DNA of 64,000 nt from positions 1 to 64,000 of the forward strand of contig DAIMZI010000003.1 of the NCBI GenBank assembly GCA_036734025.1, in the 5' to 3' direction. This DNA is from DAIMZI01 sp036734025 (GTDB lineage: Bacteria; Pseudomonadota; Alphaproteobacteria; Rhizobiales; Rhodomicrobiaceae). A model generated the notes under the pieces. That model searched no databases and was not told the DNA's origin. It saw only the letters and a program-made list of their open reading frames with translations. The translations under genes and the position numbers were made by a program. The first letter of the stretch is position 1. Every line of letters begins with the position of its first letter. Below are positions 18,423 to 27,003 of this stretch, piece after piece.

Positions 18423-19202
18423 TCAGCTTTTCTCACCGCCCTGTGCGCCCCTGTCAACCGGGGCTGCCGGCGCCGCTGGCAAAACCGTGCTCAATTCCAG
18501 CAGGAAGCCGGTCAGATCATCTGTTGCATGATGGACATGCGGCGGCAGGGGCCGACCGGGCCGGATGTCGCGTTGGGAGGGATGATCGGCATAGGAGGAA
18601 TGAACCAGCACCGTGACCATGCCCATGGCGTGCGCGGTCTCCAGATTGTGGGGAAGGTCCTCGAACATCGCGGCGCGGCGCGGGTCGGCCCCGAAAGCCG
18701 CGCAGGCGCGGTCGAACGCATGGCGCGTCGGCTTGGGAATGTAGTCGGATGCGGCAATGTCGAAAATATCATCAAAGCAATGCAGCACCCCCAGCTTGGT
18801 CGCGACCCGCTCGGCATGCCAGCGCGAGCCATTGGTGAAGATGTAGCGCTTGCCCGGCAACGCCAGGGCCGCTTCGGCCAGGCCCGGCGCGGGCTCGATC
18901 GGGCTCAGGTCGATGTCGTGGACATAGTCGAGGAAATCGCTCGGCTTCACGCCATGCTGTTTCATCAGCCCGGCGAGCGTCGTCCCGAAGGTGTGATAAT
19001 AGTGTTTCTGGATGCGCCGGGCTTCTTCCGGCACGACCTCCAGATAAGTGGCGATGAATTCGCCCATGCGCTGGTCAATCTGTACGAACAGATTGCTCTC
19101 CGCCGGGTAGAGCGTGTTGTCGAGATCAAAGATCCATGTCTCGACATCGCGGAAGGCCGCGAGCCCGGGCGGCTGCGCCGGGCGGATATCATCATTCCCC
19201 AT
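18423..19202 (-). CDS. Pyrimidine 5'-nucleotidase (HAD superfamily)
   Basis: HAD-family phosphatase of the yeast SDT1/Phm8 type, predicted to dephosphorylate pyrimidine nucleotides. Motif I is WIFDLDNTLYPAE (DxDxT), motif II is in IFTNGSRWHAERV, and motifs III/IV lie around KPTRHAFDRACAAF and MFEDLPHNLETAHAMGM. Length 259. The ATG at 19202 overlaps the end of argB by 11 bp, so translation is probably coupled. The alphaproteobacterial linkage argB-nucleotidase-dapD is well preserved although the nucleotidase has no obvious role in amino acid synthesis. Confidence 0.9.
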   Translation of the reverse strand: MGNDDIRPAQPPGLAAFRDVETWIFDLDNTLYPAESNLFVQIDQRMGEFIATYLEVVPEEARRIQKHYYHTFGTTLAGLMKQHGVKPSDFLDYVHDIDLSPIEPAPGLAEAALALPGKRYIFTNGSRWHAERVATKLGVLHCFDDIFDIAASDYIPKPTRHAFDRACAAFGADPRRAAMFEDLPHNLETAHAMGMVTVLVHSSYADHPSQRDIRPGRPLPPHVHHATDDLTGFLLELSTVLPAAPAAPVDRGAQGGEKS

Positions 19203-20133
19203 GGGTCTTGCCTTGCTTAATGGTGTTGTCGGCCTTCAGCAGCGTGCCCACCCCGTGGGCAGTGAACAGCTCCAGCAGCACCGCATGCGGTACCTTGCCG
19301 TCAATGATGACCACGCCCTCCACACCGGCCTCGACAGCGGCCATGCAGGTCTCGATCTTGGGGATCATGCCGCCGGATATTGTGCCATCGGCAATCAGCG
19401 CGCGCGCCCTGTGCGTGTCGAGCGAGGTGATGAGCTGGCCGTCGCGGTCCTGCACACCGGGCACGTCGGTCAGCAGCAGCAGCCGCTTGGCCGCCATCGC
19501 GGCTGCCAGCGCGCCGGCGAATGTATCGGCATTGATGTTGTAGGTGGTACCGTCGCGCGCCACGCCGATCGGCGCAATCACGGGGATCAGATCGCTCGAT
19601 GTGATGATGTCCACGATGTGCGGGTTGACGCTTTCGGGCTCACCGACGAAGCCCAGATCGACGACCCGCTCGATGTTCGACTGCGGATCGCGGACGCGGC
19701 GCTCCAGCTTGCGCGCGATCATCAGCCCGGCGTCCTTGCCCGAGATGCCGCATGCCTTGCCGCCGAAGCGGTTGATCAGCGTCACGATCTGCTTGTTGAT
19801 CGACCCGGCCAGCACCATTTCGACGATGTCGATTGTCTGGCGGTCGGTGACGCGCAAACCGTCGGTGAATTCGCTGCGTATGTTCAGCCGCTCAAGCAGC
19901 GAGGCGATCTGCGGTCCACCGCCATGCACCACGATCGGGCGCACCCCGGCCTGCTTGAGCAGCACGATGTCGCGGGCAAAGGTCGAGGACAGCGTTTCGT
20001 CGCCCATGGCATGCCCGCCATATTTGACGATCACGGTCTGGCGATCATAACGCTGCATGAAGGGCAGTGCTTCGGAAAGCACTTTGGCCTGAAGGGCGGG
20101 TCCAGACATGGAATTTGCGGCATCATCGGCCAT
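19192..20133 (-). CDS. argB: Acetylglutamate kinase
   Basis: Second step of arginine biosynthesis, phosphorylating N-acetylglutamate; the usual point of arginine feedback control and PII activation in this group. Motifs include TVIVKYGGHAM with the catalytic lysine, PIVVHGGGPQI, NINADTFAGALAAAMAAKRL and LLTDVPGV. An N-terminal helix before the kinase core fits the arginine-sensitive hexameric class. The ATG at 20133 gives 313 residues; an upstream start at 20199 would add 22 arginine-rich residues that look like leader DNA. First gene of the argB-nucleotidase-dapD unit. Confidence 0.97.
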   Translation of the reverse strand: MADDAANSMSGPALQAKVLSEALPFMQRYDRQTVIVKYGGHAMGDETLSSTFARDIVLLKQAGVRPIVVHGGGPQIASLLERLNIRSEFTDGLRVTDRQTIDIVEMVLAGSINKQIVTLINRFGGKACGISGKDAGLMIARKLERRVRDPQSNIERVVDLGFVGEPESVNPHIVDIITSSDLIPVIAPIGVARDGTTYNINADTFAGALAAAMAAKRLLLLTDVPGVQDRDGQLITSLDTHRARALIADGTISGGMIPKIETCMAAVEAGVEGVVIIDGKVPHAVLLELFTAHGVGTLLKADNTIKQGKTHGE

Positions 20134-20334
20134 GGATTTGTCCTTGTGGCTCAGGCGGTCGCGCACGGGGCGCGGGCGGATCGCTGCCAAACAGACCACG
20201 TTCAGACCGGTCCGGCAAGCAGCACCTGTTACCAGTCACACCGCCCGCGCGAACGCAATTTGGCCGGAATGAACGCTGATACAGGCTTTGCGGTTCCACT
20301 CTTGAATTAATGGCAGAGGCCAGGGAAAAGCAGT

Positions 20335-21882
20335 ATGTTTCTATCGCCGAAGCCGGAAGGAAAGCGCCGCATGAACGATCGTTCCGGGCAGTCCAGTGAA
20401 ATTCCGCAGTCTGCCTATCTCGCCAACACGATGGGCCGGGCATTCTCGCTGGCATCAAAGCGCGGCAGCGCGCTCGTGCTGCTCGAACATGTCCTGTTCG
20501 CTCTGCTCGATGATCCGGACGCCCTTGCTCTGATGGAGGGCTGCAACACCGACATTCCCTCGATCCGCGTCGAGATCACCGAGATCATTCGCCGGCGCAC
20601 GCCCGACACGTCCCAGCCCGACTCGATCAAGCCGCGACCCAGCGATCAGCTTCGGCAGCTGATGTTCACCTCAACACGGGCTGCGCGCGAGACCGGGCGC
20701 ATGGAAATTGACGGTGCGATCCTGCTTGCGGCGCTGGCAGGGCAGTCCGATACCGGCGTTGGCGTCCTGCTGAACCGGCATGGCCTCAATCTGGGGAATG
20801 CCATTGCCTGGCTCGGCGAGGACCCGAAACAACCGGCCAGAGCCCGCCGGCAGATGCCCGAAACGGCTCCGGCGCCCATTGCGCCGCCGCGCCGGCAATC
20901 TCCGCCGCCGCGCGCCGAACCGCCACCACGCCGACAGCCCGCGCCCCCGCGTGCCGAGCCGCCACCGCGCCAGGCGCCGCGCCCCGCGCCGACTGATCGT
21001 GACGAAGCCGGCCCGTCTCTGGAAGAGATGCTGGCGAGCATTCGTGATGTCATGGAGGCCGAGGACGATGAAATCGCGCTTCCGCACGAGGCCCCCACAC
21101 GCGACGCCCCTGCGCGCGAGGCCCCGCCGGAGCGGCCGCGTTCACGCCGCGCGCCTGCCGGCCCGGCCAATCCGGATCCCCGCGCCCCGGCGGGACGCGC
21201 CGCAAGAGCCCCGGCTCCGGCCCGTGACGGGGTGATCGGCTATGGCGCGGGCAATGCCAGCCAGAAAGAGCGCGCGCCAGCGCCGCGCGGCCCTGCAAGG
21301 CGGCCCGCGCCAGTCGCCGCTGAAGCACCGCCTCAGTCGCAAGCCGAGACCGAAAGGACCGTCAGGTTCGGCAAGCTCGTCGAGCGGATCCCCAGGATCA
21401 TGCGTGAGGGCACCGCCGAGACCATCGAGGTGCGCATCGCGCGCGAGGCCACCGAAGCGCTGCTTGCCGGGCTTGATGGACGCGGCTCTGCGCAAAGCCA
21501 CAAGATCGCCGTCACCCGCGCCATGAGCCTTTATCTGCGCGCGCCCGATGGCGGCTTCATGATCGAGCCTCTGGCCCCGGAAACGCAGTGGATCTTCGAC
21601 CGGCCCTCCTTCCTCGACAGCGAGCCGTTCGGGCGCTGGCGCTGGCAGGTGATGCCGACCGCGCGCGGCCGGCGACGCCTGCAACTGGTGGCCGCGGCGC
21701 GAAGCGTCGATGAAAACGGCATGATCGGGGATACCGCGCTGCCCGAACAGGTGATCGAAGTGCATGTGCGCATAAACTGGGGGCGCTGGGCGGCCAAGGC
21801 GGCGCTGTGGGCGGTGCTCGCGATCATCGGCGGCGTTTTGACGCAGGCAGCCATGATCGGCTGGGACATGTTCCTGCGCTAG
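20335..21882 (+). CDS. Membrane-anchored Clp N-terminal domain protein
   Basis: A 515-residue protein with no ATPase. Residues 25-160 resemble the double Clp_N repeat (SAYLANTMGRAFSLASKRGS, LLEHVLFALLDD; then TSTRAARETGRMEIDGAILL, LLAALAGQSDTGVGVLL), the substrate/adaptor-binding module of ClpA and ClpC. Residues 165-345 are a low-complexity Pro/Arg/Ala linker. Residues 350-485 form a conserved-looking beta-rich domain starting VRFGKLVERIPRIMREGTAE, and a helix at about 490-512 anchors the C-terminus in the membrane. AGGG lies 9-10 bp upstream of the ATG; MNDRSG at 20371 is an alternative start. Monocistronic, divergent from argB. Role unknown; an adaptor or sensor that borrows the Clp-N fold is one possibility. 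Confidence 0.8.
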   Translation: MFLSPKPEGKRRMNDRSGQSSEIPQSAYLANTMGRAFSLASKRGSALVLLEHVLFALLDDPDALALMEGCNTDIPSIRVEITEIIRRRTPDTSQPDSIKPRPSDQLRQLMFTSTRAARETGRMEIDGAILLAALAGQSDTGVGVLLNRHGLNLGNAIAWLGEDPKQPARARRQMPETAPAPIAPPRRQSPPPRAEPPPRRQPAPPRAEPPPRQAPRPAPTDRDEAGPSLEEMLASIRDVMEAEDDEIALPHEAPTRDAPAREAPPERPRSRRAPAGPANPDPRAPAGRAARAPAPARDGVIGYGAGNASQKERAPAPRGPARRPAPVAAEAPPQSQAETERTVRFGKLVERIPRIMREGTAETIEVRIAREATEALLAGLDGRGSAQSHKIAVTRAMSLYLRAPDGGFMIEPLAPETQWIFDRPSFLDSEPFGRWRWQVMPTARGRRRLQLVAAARSVDENGMIGDTALPEQVIEVHVRINWGRWAAKAALWAVLAIIGGVLTQAAMIGWDMFLR

Positions 21883-21929
21883 TACCAATTCACCTCGGCT
21901 AAGTACGCGGCGCGCGTGGCGCGAAATCG

Positions 21930-21945
21930 GGCGACAGATGTCGCC
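21930..21945. terminator. Hairpin between convergent Clp-N gene and ubiB
   Basis: GGCGAC, loop AGAT, GTCGCC: a perfect 6-bp stem in the 92-bp gap between the two stops, without a clear T-run on either side. Plausible bidirectional terminator. Confidence 0.4.
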
Positions 21946-21974
21946 TGAAAATGAATGATGCGGAATGCAACCGC

Positions 21975-23633
21975 TCAGGCCGCGCTCAGCCACATGCGCG
22001 CAGCGATCGCAGCGAGCGCCAGCGCGCCAACCCACAGTGCCAGACGCCCCACCCAGGCGTTGCGGCTGCCAGCCTGGCCCAGATGCGCCACAGTGGGCTC
22101 ATCGAGCCGCAGCCCCTCGGCGCTGATCCGCGACAGGCTCTCGCCCAGTTGCCCCGCCCGTTCGGCCAGTTGCGGCAACGTGCCGAGCAGACCGATGACG
22201 CTGGCAGCACCGTCGGCGGCCTCGCGCAGGCGCGCACCCGGGCCGATCTGGCCGTTCATCCATTCGCGCACCACGGGTTCGGCGGCGTCCCACATGTTCA
22301 GCCGCGGATCGAGCGAGCGCGCCACACCCTCGACCACCACCATGGTCTTTTGCAGCAACAGCAGTTCGGGCCGCGTCCTCATGTCGAACATTTCCGTGAC
22401 TTCGAAGAGCTGACCCAGCACCCGGCCCATCGAAATCTCGTCGGCGGTGCGGTCCTTGAGCGGCTCGCCGATGGCGCGAAGCGCCTGCGCGAAAGTGTGA
22501 ATATCCTGATGCGGCGGGACATAGCCGGCTTCGAAATGAACCCGTGCGCTGCGCTCATAGCCTCTGGTGATGAAGCCATAGAGGATTTCGGCAAGAAACC
22601 GCTGTTCGCGCGGGCCCAGCCGCCCCATGATGCCGAAGTCCACCGCGACGATGCGTCCGTCGCGGTCCACGAACAGATTGCCCTGGTGCATGTCGGCATG
22701 AAAGAAGCCGTCGCGCATGGCGTGTTTCAGGAAGGCGCGGATGACGCGGTTGCCGAGCGCCTGCCGGTCGATGCCGGCGCGGTCGATGGCGGCGTTATCG
22801 GCGATTGGAATCGCATCCACCCATTCAAGCGTCAGCACCCGCCGTGAGGTGCGGGTCCAGTCGATGGCCGGCACGCGGAAATCGTCATCGCCGTGGCTCT
22901 GGATGTTTTCCGCCATCTCCGAAAGGGCAGCAGCTTCCATGCGCAGGTCCATTTCCAGTTCGACCCACTGCGCCAGGGTATCGACCACGGCGACCGGGCG
23001 AAGCCGGCGCGATGGCGGGTGAAACCGCTCGATCTGGCGCGCGGCGAAATAAAACGTGTCCAGATCGCGCTTGAAGCGCCGCTCCACATCCGGGCGCAGG
23101 ATCTTCACCGCAACATCGCGCGTGCCGCCGCCGGGCTGGCGCACCTTGGCCTTGTGCACCTGCGCTATCGAGGCCGCCGCGACGGGTTCGCTGAAATCAT
23201 CAAACAGCGTCTCCACCGGCGCGCCCAACGAGGTCTCGATTGCCTTGCGGGCCCGGGCCATCGAGAACGGCGCCATCCTGTCGCGAAGCCCGGACAATTC
23301 GCCCGCCAGTTCAAGGCCGATCAGATCGGGGCGCGTCGCCAGGAACTGACCGAGCTTGATGTAGCTGGGGCCAAGCGTGGCCACCGCCCGCGACAGACGT
23401 CCGCCTGAATGCGAGGGCTCGGCTGGATCCTGACCCGTCCGGCGCTTGCGACGCAGCAGGCCAAGAGGGCCGGGCAGGGCCAGATTGTCCGGCAGGATCC
23501 GCACACCGTGCCGAAGGAACACGACACCAGCGCGCGCCAGGCGAAAAATGTGGACCACCGCGTTCAAGCCAATGCCTCTCGTCGAAATCTCATGCACGGG
23601 CCGCGCGCTTGCGCCCTTGCCAGCATTTGTCAC
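21975..23633 (-). CDS. ubiB: Ubiquinone biosynthesis regulatory protein kinase UbiB
   Basis: ABC1/ADCK-family atypical kinase needed for coenzyme Q synthesis, membrane-bound. The KxGQ motif that marks the family is seen in SYIKLGQFLATRPDL, followed by ASIAQVHKAKVR, VAVKILRPDVE, HADMHQGNLFVD with catalytic residues, and VAVDFGIMG. Near the C-terminus are two hydrophobic segments (around 500-550) that would anchor it. Length 552. The start is a GTG whose first bases overlap the ubiE stop (GTGA), showing tight translational coupling with ubiE. Confidence 0.96.
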   Translation of the reverse strand: MTNAGKGASARPVHEISTRGIGLNAVVHIFRLARAGVVFLRHGVRILPDNLALPGPLGLLRRKRRTGQDPAEPSHSGGRLSRAVATLGPSYIKLGQFLATRPDLIGLELAGELSGLRDRMAPFSMARARKAIETSLGAPVETLFDDFSEPVAAASIAQVHKAKVRQPGGGTRDVAVKILRPDVERRFKRDLDTFYFAARQIERFHPPSRRLRPVAVVDTLAQWVELEMDLRMEAAALSEMAENIQSHGDDDFRVPAIDWTRTSRRVLTLEWVDAIPIADNAAIDRAGIDRQALGNRVIRAFLKHAMRDGFFHADMHQGNLFVDRDGRIVAVDFGIMGRLGPREQRFLAEILYGFITRGYERSARVHFEAGYVPPHQDIHTFAQALRAIGEPLKDRTADEISMGRVLGQLFEVTEMFDMRTRPELLLLQKTMVVVEGVARSLDPRLNMWDAAEPVVREWMNGQIGPGARLREAADGAASVIGLLGTLPQLAERAGQLGESLSRISAEGLRLDEPTVAHLGQAGSRNAWVGRLALWVGALALAAIAARMWLSAA

Positions 23634-24409
23634 AGGCGCCAGCCGGAATGGATCGCGGCGATGCCCCCGGAAAGGTTGCGATATTGCACGCGCGCAAATC
23701 CGGCAGATGCGATCATCGCGGCAAATCTGTCCTGGTCGGGAAATCTGGCGATGCTCTCGACCAGATAGCGGTAGGCCTCACCATCGCCGGCGACGGCTTC
23801 GCCGAGCCTGGGTATCAGGTTGAAGGAATAGATATCGTAAATCCGGTCCAGCATCGGCATCTGAACCTGGGAAAATTCGAGGCACAGGAACCGGCCGCCG
23901 GGTTTCAGCACCCGAAAGGCTTCGCGCAGCGCCGCTTCCCGGTCCGTGACATTGCGGATGCCGAAGCCGATCGTATAGGCATCGCAACTCTTTTGCCCGA
24001 ATGGCAGGGCCTCGGCATTGGCCTGAACCAGTGCCAGACGCGAGCCCTCGTCCGCAGCCGCCATGCGCTCGCGCCCGGCATCAAGCATCTCGGCCGAAAT
24101 ATCGCAGATGATGGCCTCTGACAGCGGGCCGCCCGCACGCAGGAACCGTGCTGCGATGTCGCCTGTGCCGCCGGCCACGTCGAGCAGGCGGAACGACCTG
24201 CCGCGCGGCGGCGCCAGCCAGTTGATGACGGCGTCCTTCCACAGCCGGTGCAGTCCGCCCGACATCAGATCGTTCATCAGATCATAGCGGCGCGCCACGC
24301 GGGCGAAGACGTTGTTCACAAGCCCCTGACGCGCGTCGAGCGGCACATCCGAAAAGCCGAAATCGGTCTGATCCGCGCGGGGCGGGGAAACACTGTCGCG
24401 GGTATTCAT
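23630..24409 (-). CDS. ubiE: Ubiquinone/menaquinone C-methyltransferase UbiE
   Basis: SAM-dependent C-methyltransferase of ubiquinone synthesis. Motifs are VFARVARRYDLMNDLMSGGL near the N-terminus, the SAM-binding LLDVAGGTGDIAARFL, and IGFGIRNVTDREAALREAFR with LKPGGRFLCLEFS. The ATG at 24409 is preferred to one four codons earlier, giving 259 residues. It is divergent from mutM with an 89-bp intergenic region and is followed by ubiB in a four-base overlap. Confidence 0.97.
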   Translation of the reverse strand: MNTRDSVSPPRADQTDFGFSDVPLDARQGLVNNVFARVARRYDLMNDLMSGGLHRLWKDAVINWLAPPRGRSFRLLDVAGGTGDIAARFLRAGGPLSEAIICDISAEMLDAGRERMAAADEGSRLALVQANAEALPFGQKSCDAYTIGFGIRNVTDREAALREAFRVLKPGGRFLCLEFSQVQMPMLDRIYDIYSFNLIPRLGEAVAGDGEAYRYLVESIARFPDQDRFAAMIASAGFARVQYRNLSGGIAAIHSGWRL

Positions 24410-24498
24410 GCGCAGGACCATAGCCTAACTTTTTTGGGCAAGCTATTGTTCGCAATGTGCTTGGCCCCATGATGCAGACGAGAGCCGACCAGCCGACC

Positions 24499-25404
24499 AT
24501 GCCCGAATTGCCCGAGGTTGAAACCGTGCGGCGCGGCCTGACGCCGGTCATGGAAGGCGCGCGCATCGACGCGGTCGAACTGCGGCGGCCCGATCTGCGC
24601 TTTCCTTTTCCCGAGGGATTCGTGCAGATGCTGGTCGGCAAGCGCATAGGCGCGCTGGAGCGCCGGGCGAAATATCTGCTTGTGCGGCTTGAGGACGGTC
24701 CGGTGCTGGTGATGCATCTGGGCATGAGCGGCCGCTTTCGCATTGCAGGCGGCGATGACCGGGGCCATGCAGCGCAGGCCGGTGTGGCGATACTCGGCCG
24801 GTTTCATCATGACGCCGGCGCGCTTCAGGCCCATGATCATGTTGTCTTTCATCTCGATGGCGGTCATTCGGTACACTATAACGACCCGCGCCGATTTGGC
24901 TTCATGACGCTGATCGACGCAGCGCAAATGAGCATCCACCCGATGTTTCGCGATCTGGGCCCCGAGCCGATCGGCGCTGGCATCAGCGCGCAGGATCTGG
25001 CCGCTCGCGCCAAAGCCCGCACCCAGCCGCTCAAGAGCTTCCTGATGGATCAGCGCAATGTCGCCGGGCTGGGCAATATCTATGTGTGCGAGGCGCTGTT
25101 TCGCGCCCGCCTTTCGCCGATGCGCCGCGCGGCTTGTCTGGCCAACGGGTCGGGCGGCCCCAGCGTGCGCGCCCGGCGTCTGGCGGCGGCTATCCCGGAA
25201 GTCCTGAACGATGCGATCATGGCTGGAGGTTCCTCTCTGCGCGACCATCGCCAGACGGACGGATCGATGGGGTATTTCCAGCATTCATTTTCGGTGTATG
25301 GACGCGCGGGCGAAGCATGCGTCACGCCCGGTTGTGGAGAAAAGATCAGACGCGTGGTTCAAAACGGGCGGTCCAGCTTTTATTGTCCGCGCTGTCAGCG
25401 ATAA
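24499..25404 (+). CDS. mutM: Formamidopyrimidine-DNA glycosylase (MutM/Fpg)
   Basis: Base-excision glycosylase and AP lyase that removes 8-oxoguanine and formamidopyrimidines. The mature N-terminal proline nucleophile is fixed by the sequence MPELPEVETVRRG, which decides the start at 24499 over an ATG at 24457. Other features are VMHLGMSGRF, LKSFLMDQRNVAGLGNIYVC and the C-terminal zinc finger with CVTPGC and FYCPRCQR. Length 301. Divergent from ubiE; followed after 27 bp by an enoyl-CoA hydratase gene. Confidence 0.97.
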   Translation: MPELPEVETVRRGLTPVMEGARIDAVELRRPDLRFPFPEGFVQMLVGKRIGALERRAKYLLVRLEDGPVLVMHLGMSGRFRIAGGDDRGHAAQAGVAILGRFHHDAGALQAHDHVVFHLDGGHSVHYNDPRRFGFMTLIDAAQMSIHPMFRDLGPEPIGAGISAQDLAARAKARTQPLKSFLMDQRNVAGLGNIYVCEALFRARLSPMRRAACLANGSGGPSVRARRLAAAIPEVLNDAIMAGGSSLRDHRQTDGSMGYFQHSFSVYGRAGEACVTPGCGEKIRRVVQNGRSSFYCPRCQR

Positions 25405-25431
25405 GCGCGGCGCAAGCAACGGGGAAACAGC

Positions 25432-26205
25432 ATGTCATTTGAAACGATCATCGTGGAACGCCGCGGCCGTGCCGGGCTGATCACCTTCAACCGCCCGGAG
25501 GCGCTGAATGCGCTCAACGCCGCGCTGATGGACGAACTGGCCCGCGCCATCGACGAATTCGAAGCCGATTCGCGCATCGGATGCATGGTCCTGACGGGGT
25601 CCGAGCGCGCGTTCGCCGCTGGCGCAGATATCAAGGAGATGCAGCACAAGAGCTTCCCCGATACCTACCGCGAGGATTTCATCGCCTCGTGGGAGCGTAT
25701 CACGCGCGCGCGCAAACCCGTCATCGCGGCGGTGTCGGGCTATGCGCTGGGCGGCGGCTGTGAGCTGGCGATGATGTGCGATTTCATTCTGGCGGCGCCG
25801 ACGGCCAAGTTCGGCCAGCCGGAGATCACCCTCGGCATCATGCCGGGCGCAGGTGGCACGCAAAGGCTGACCGCCGCGGTGGGCAAGGCCAAGGCCATGG
25901 AAATGTGTCTCACCGGGCGGATGATGGATGCCGAGGAGGCCGAGCGCGCCGGGCTGGTCAGCCGCATCGTGCCGGTCAACGAACTGGTGGATGAGGCCGT
26001 GCGCGTGGCCGAAAAGATTTCCGATCTGTCGATGCCCGCGGTGATGATGACCAAGGAAGGCATCAACCAGTCGCTTGAGACCGGGCTGGCATCGGGCATC
26101 AGGCTTGAGCGCCGCCTGTTTCAAAGCCTGTTCGGCACGCCGGACCAGAAAGAGGGTATGGCGGCTTTCGTGGAAAAGCGCGAGCCTCAATTCAAGCACA
26201 AATGA
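25432..26205 (+). CDS. Enoyl-CoA hydratase
   Basis: Crotonase-family enzyme hydrating 2-enoyl-CoA in fatty-acid oxidation; it is close to the short-chain (FadB/PaaF-like) class. Oxyanion hole and CoA-binding features are seen in AFAAGADIKEM and GYALGGGCELAMMCD, and both catalytic glutamates in the segments QPEITLGIMPGAGGTQRL. Length 257 is normal. The 27-bp spacing after mutM suggests shared transcription, a linkage common in alphaproteobacteria. Confidence 0.93.
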   Translation: MSFETIIVERRGRAGLITFNRPEALNALNAALMDELARAIDEFEADSRIGCMVLTGSERAFAAGADIKEMQHKSFPDTYREDFIASWERITRARKPVIAAVSGYALGGGCELAMMCDFILAAPTAKFGQPEITLGIMPGAGGTQRLTAAVGKAKAMEMCLTGRMMDAEEAERAGLVSRIVPVNELVDEAVRVAEKISDLSMPAVMMTKEGINQSLETGLASGIRLERRLFQSLFGTPDQKEGMAAFVEKREPQFKHK

Positions 26206-26221
26206 TCGCCGGAGCATGGCA

Positions 26222-26815
26222 TCAGCGGCTGACGCGCCCGACCACGCTCAGCCTGCCACCGGGATCCCGGCGCATTATCACGATCTCTCCTGAACTCGGG
26301 AAGACACCGCTCAGCCCGGTCACGTTGACCTGATGGCTGACCAGGATGACCGGCTGCGACAGATCTGCGCGAGCGAGCCAGTTTCGCAGGGCTGACGTCT
26401 GGGCCGGGCCTTGTGCGCGGTCCTCGAAAAATGAATTCAGCGTCGGCAACTCCGTAACCGACCCCAGACCGAGCAACCTCGCTGTCTCCAGGCAGCGGCA
26501 CCACTGGCTCGAATAGACCCTGGCGCTGGTAACGCCCGCAGCCCGTATCAAGGCGCCAATCTGGCGCGACTGTCTGCGGCCGGTCTCCGACAGGTTGCGC
26601 TGGGTCGAGCAATCATTGAGCCGAAAGCGACGCGGATCGCCCGTGCCAGGCGCAAGCGCATGGCGCATGATGGCGAAATGCCCCGGCTCGCGCAGCCGCT
26701 CCAGAAGCGCCGCTGATCTATCTTGCGCCAGTGATGGCTGGGAAAATGCTGCAAGCACTACGAGGGCAAGCGCAAGCAAGACCGTGCCGATTGTCGCTGA
26801 AAGGTACCTTGTCAT
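26222..26815 (-). CDS. Secreted histidine phosphatase family protein
   Basis: Histidine phosphatase (phosphoglycerate-mutase-like fold) with an N-terminal signal peptide, residues 1-30, ending at about LAQD, so periplasmic. The catalytic RHG-type motif reads MRHALAPG, the partner arginines lie in SSQWCRCLETARLLGLG, and the second histidine in VILVSHQVNVTGL. Length 197. Substrate unknown; such proteins in alphaproteobacteria are usually unassigned. Convergent with the enoyl-CoA hydratase (16 bp gap) and divergent from the OPT transporter. Confidence 0.88.
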   Translation of the reverse strand: MTRYLSATIGTVLLALALVVLAAFSQPSLAQDRSAALLERLREPGHFAIMRHALAPGTGDPRRFRLNDCSTQRNLSETGRRQSRQIGALIRAAGVTSARVYSSQWCRCLETARLLGLGSVTELPTLNSFFEDRAQGPAQTSALRNWLARADLSQPVILVSHQVNVTGLSGVFPSSGEIVIMRRDPGGRLSVVGRVSR

Positions 26816-27003
26816 GCCGGATCATTGTCGGATGATAGAGGGAACTCTGCCTTTACTGCACCACATTTGGTAATCCCGCCCCCGGCATGGTAGACCTTGA
26901 GTATGAAACTGCGCCATCCCGCCGCAGCCAGGCCCGCCGAAGCACTGACGGGAGCCTGATATTGACCTTGCGGAGCCAGAGCGAACGGCCACGGTCCGGC
27001 ACG

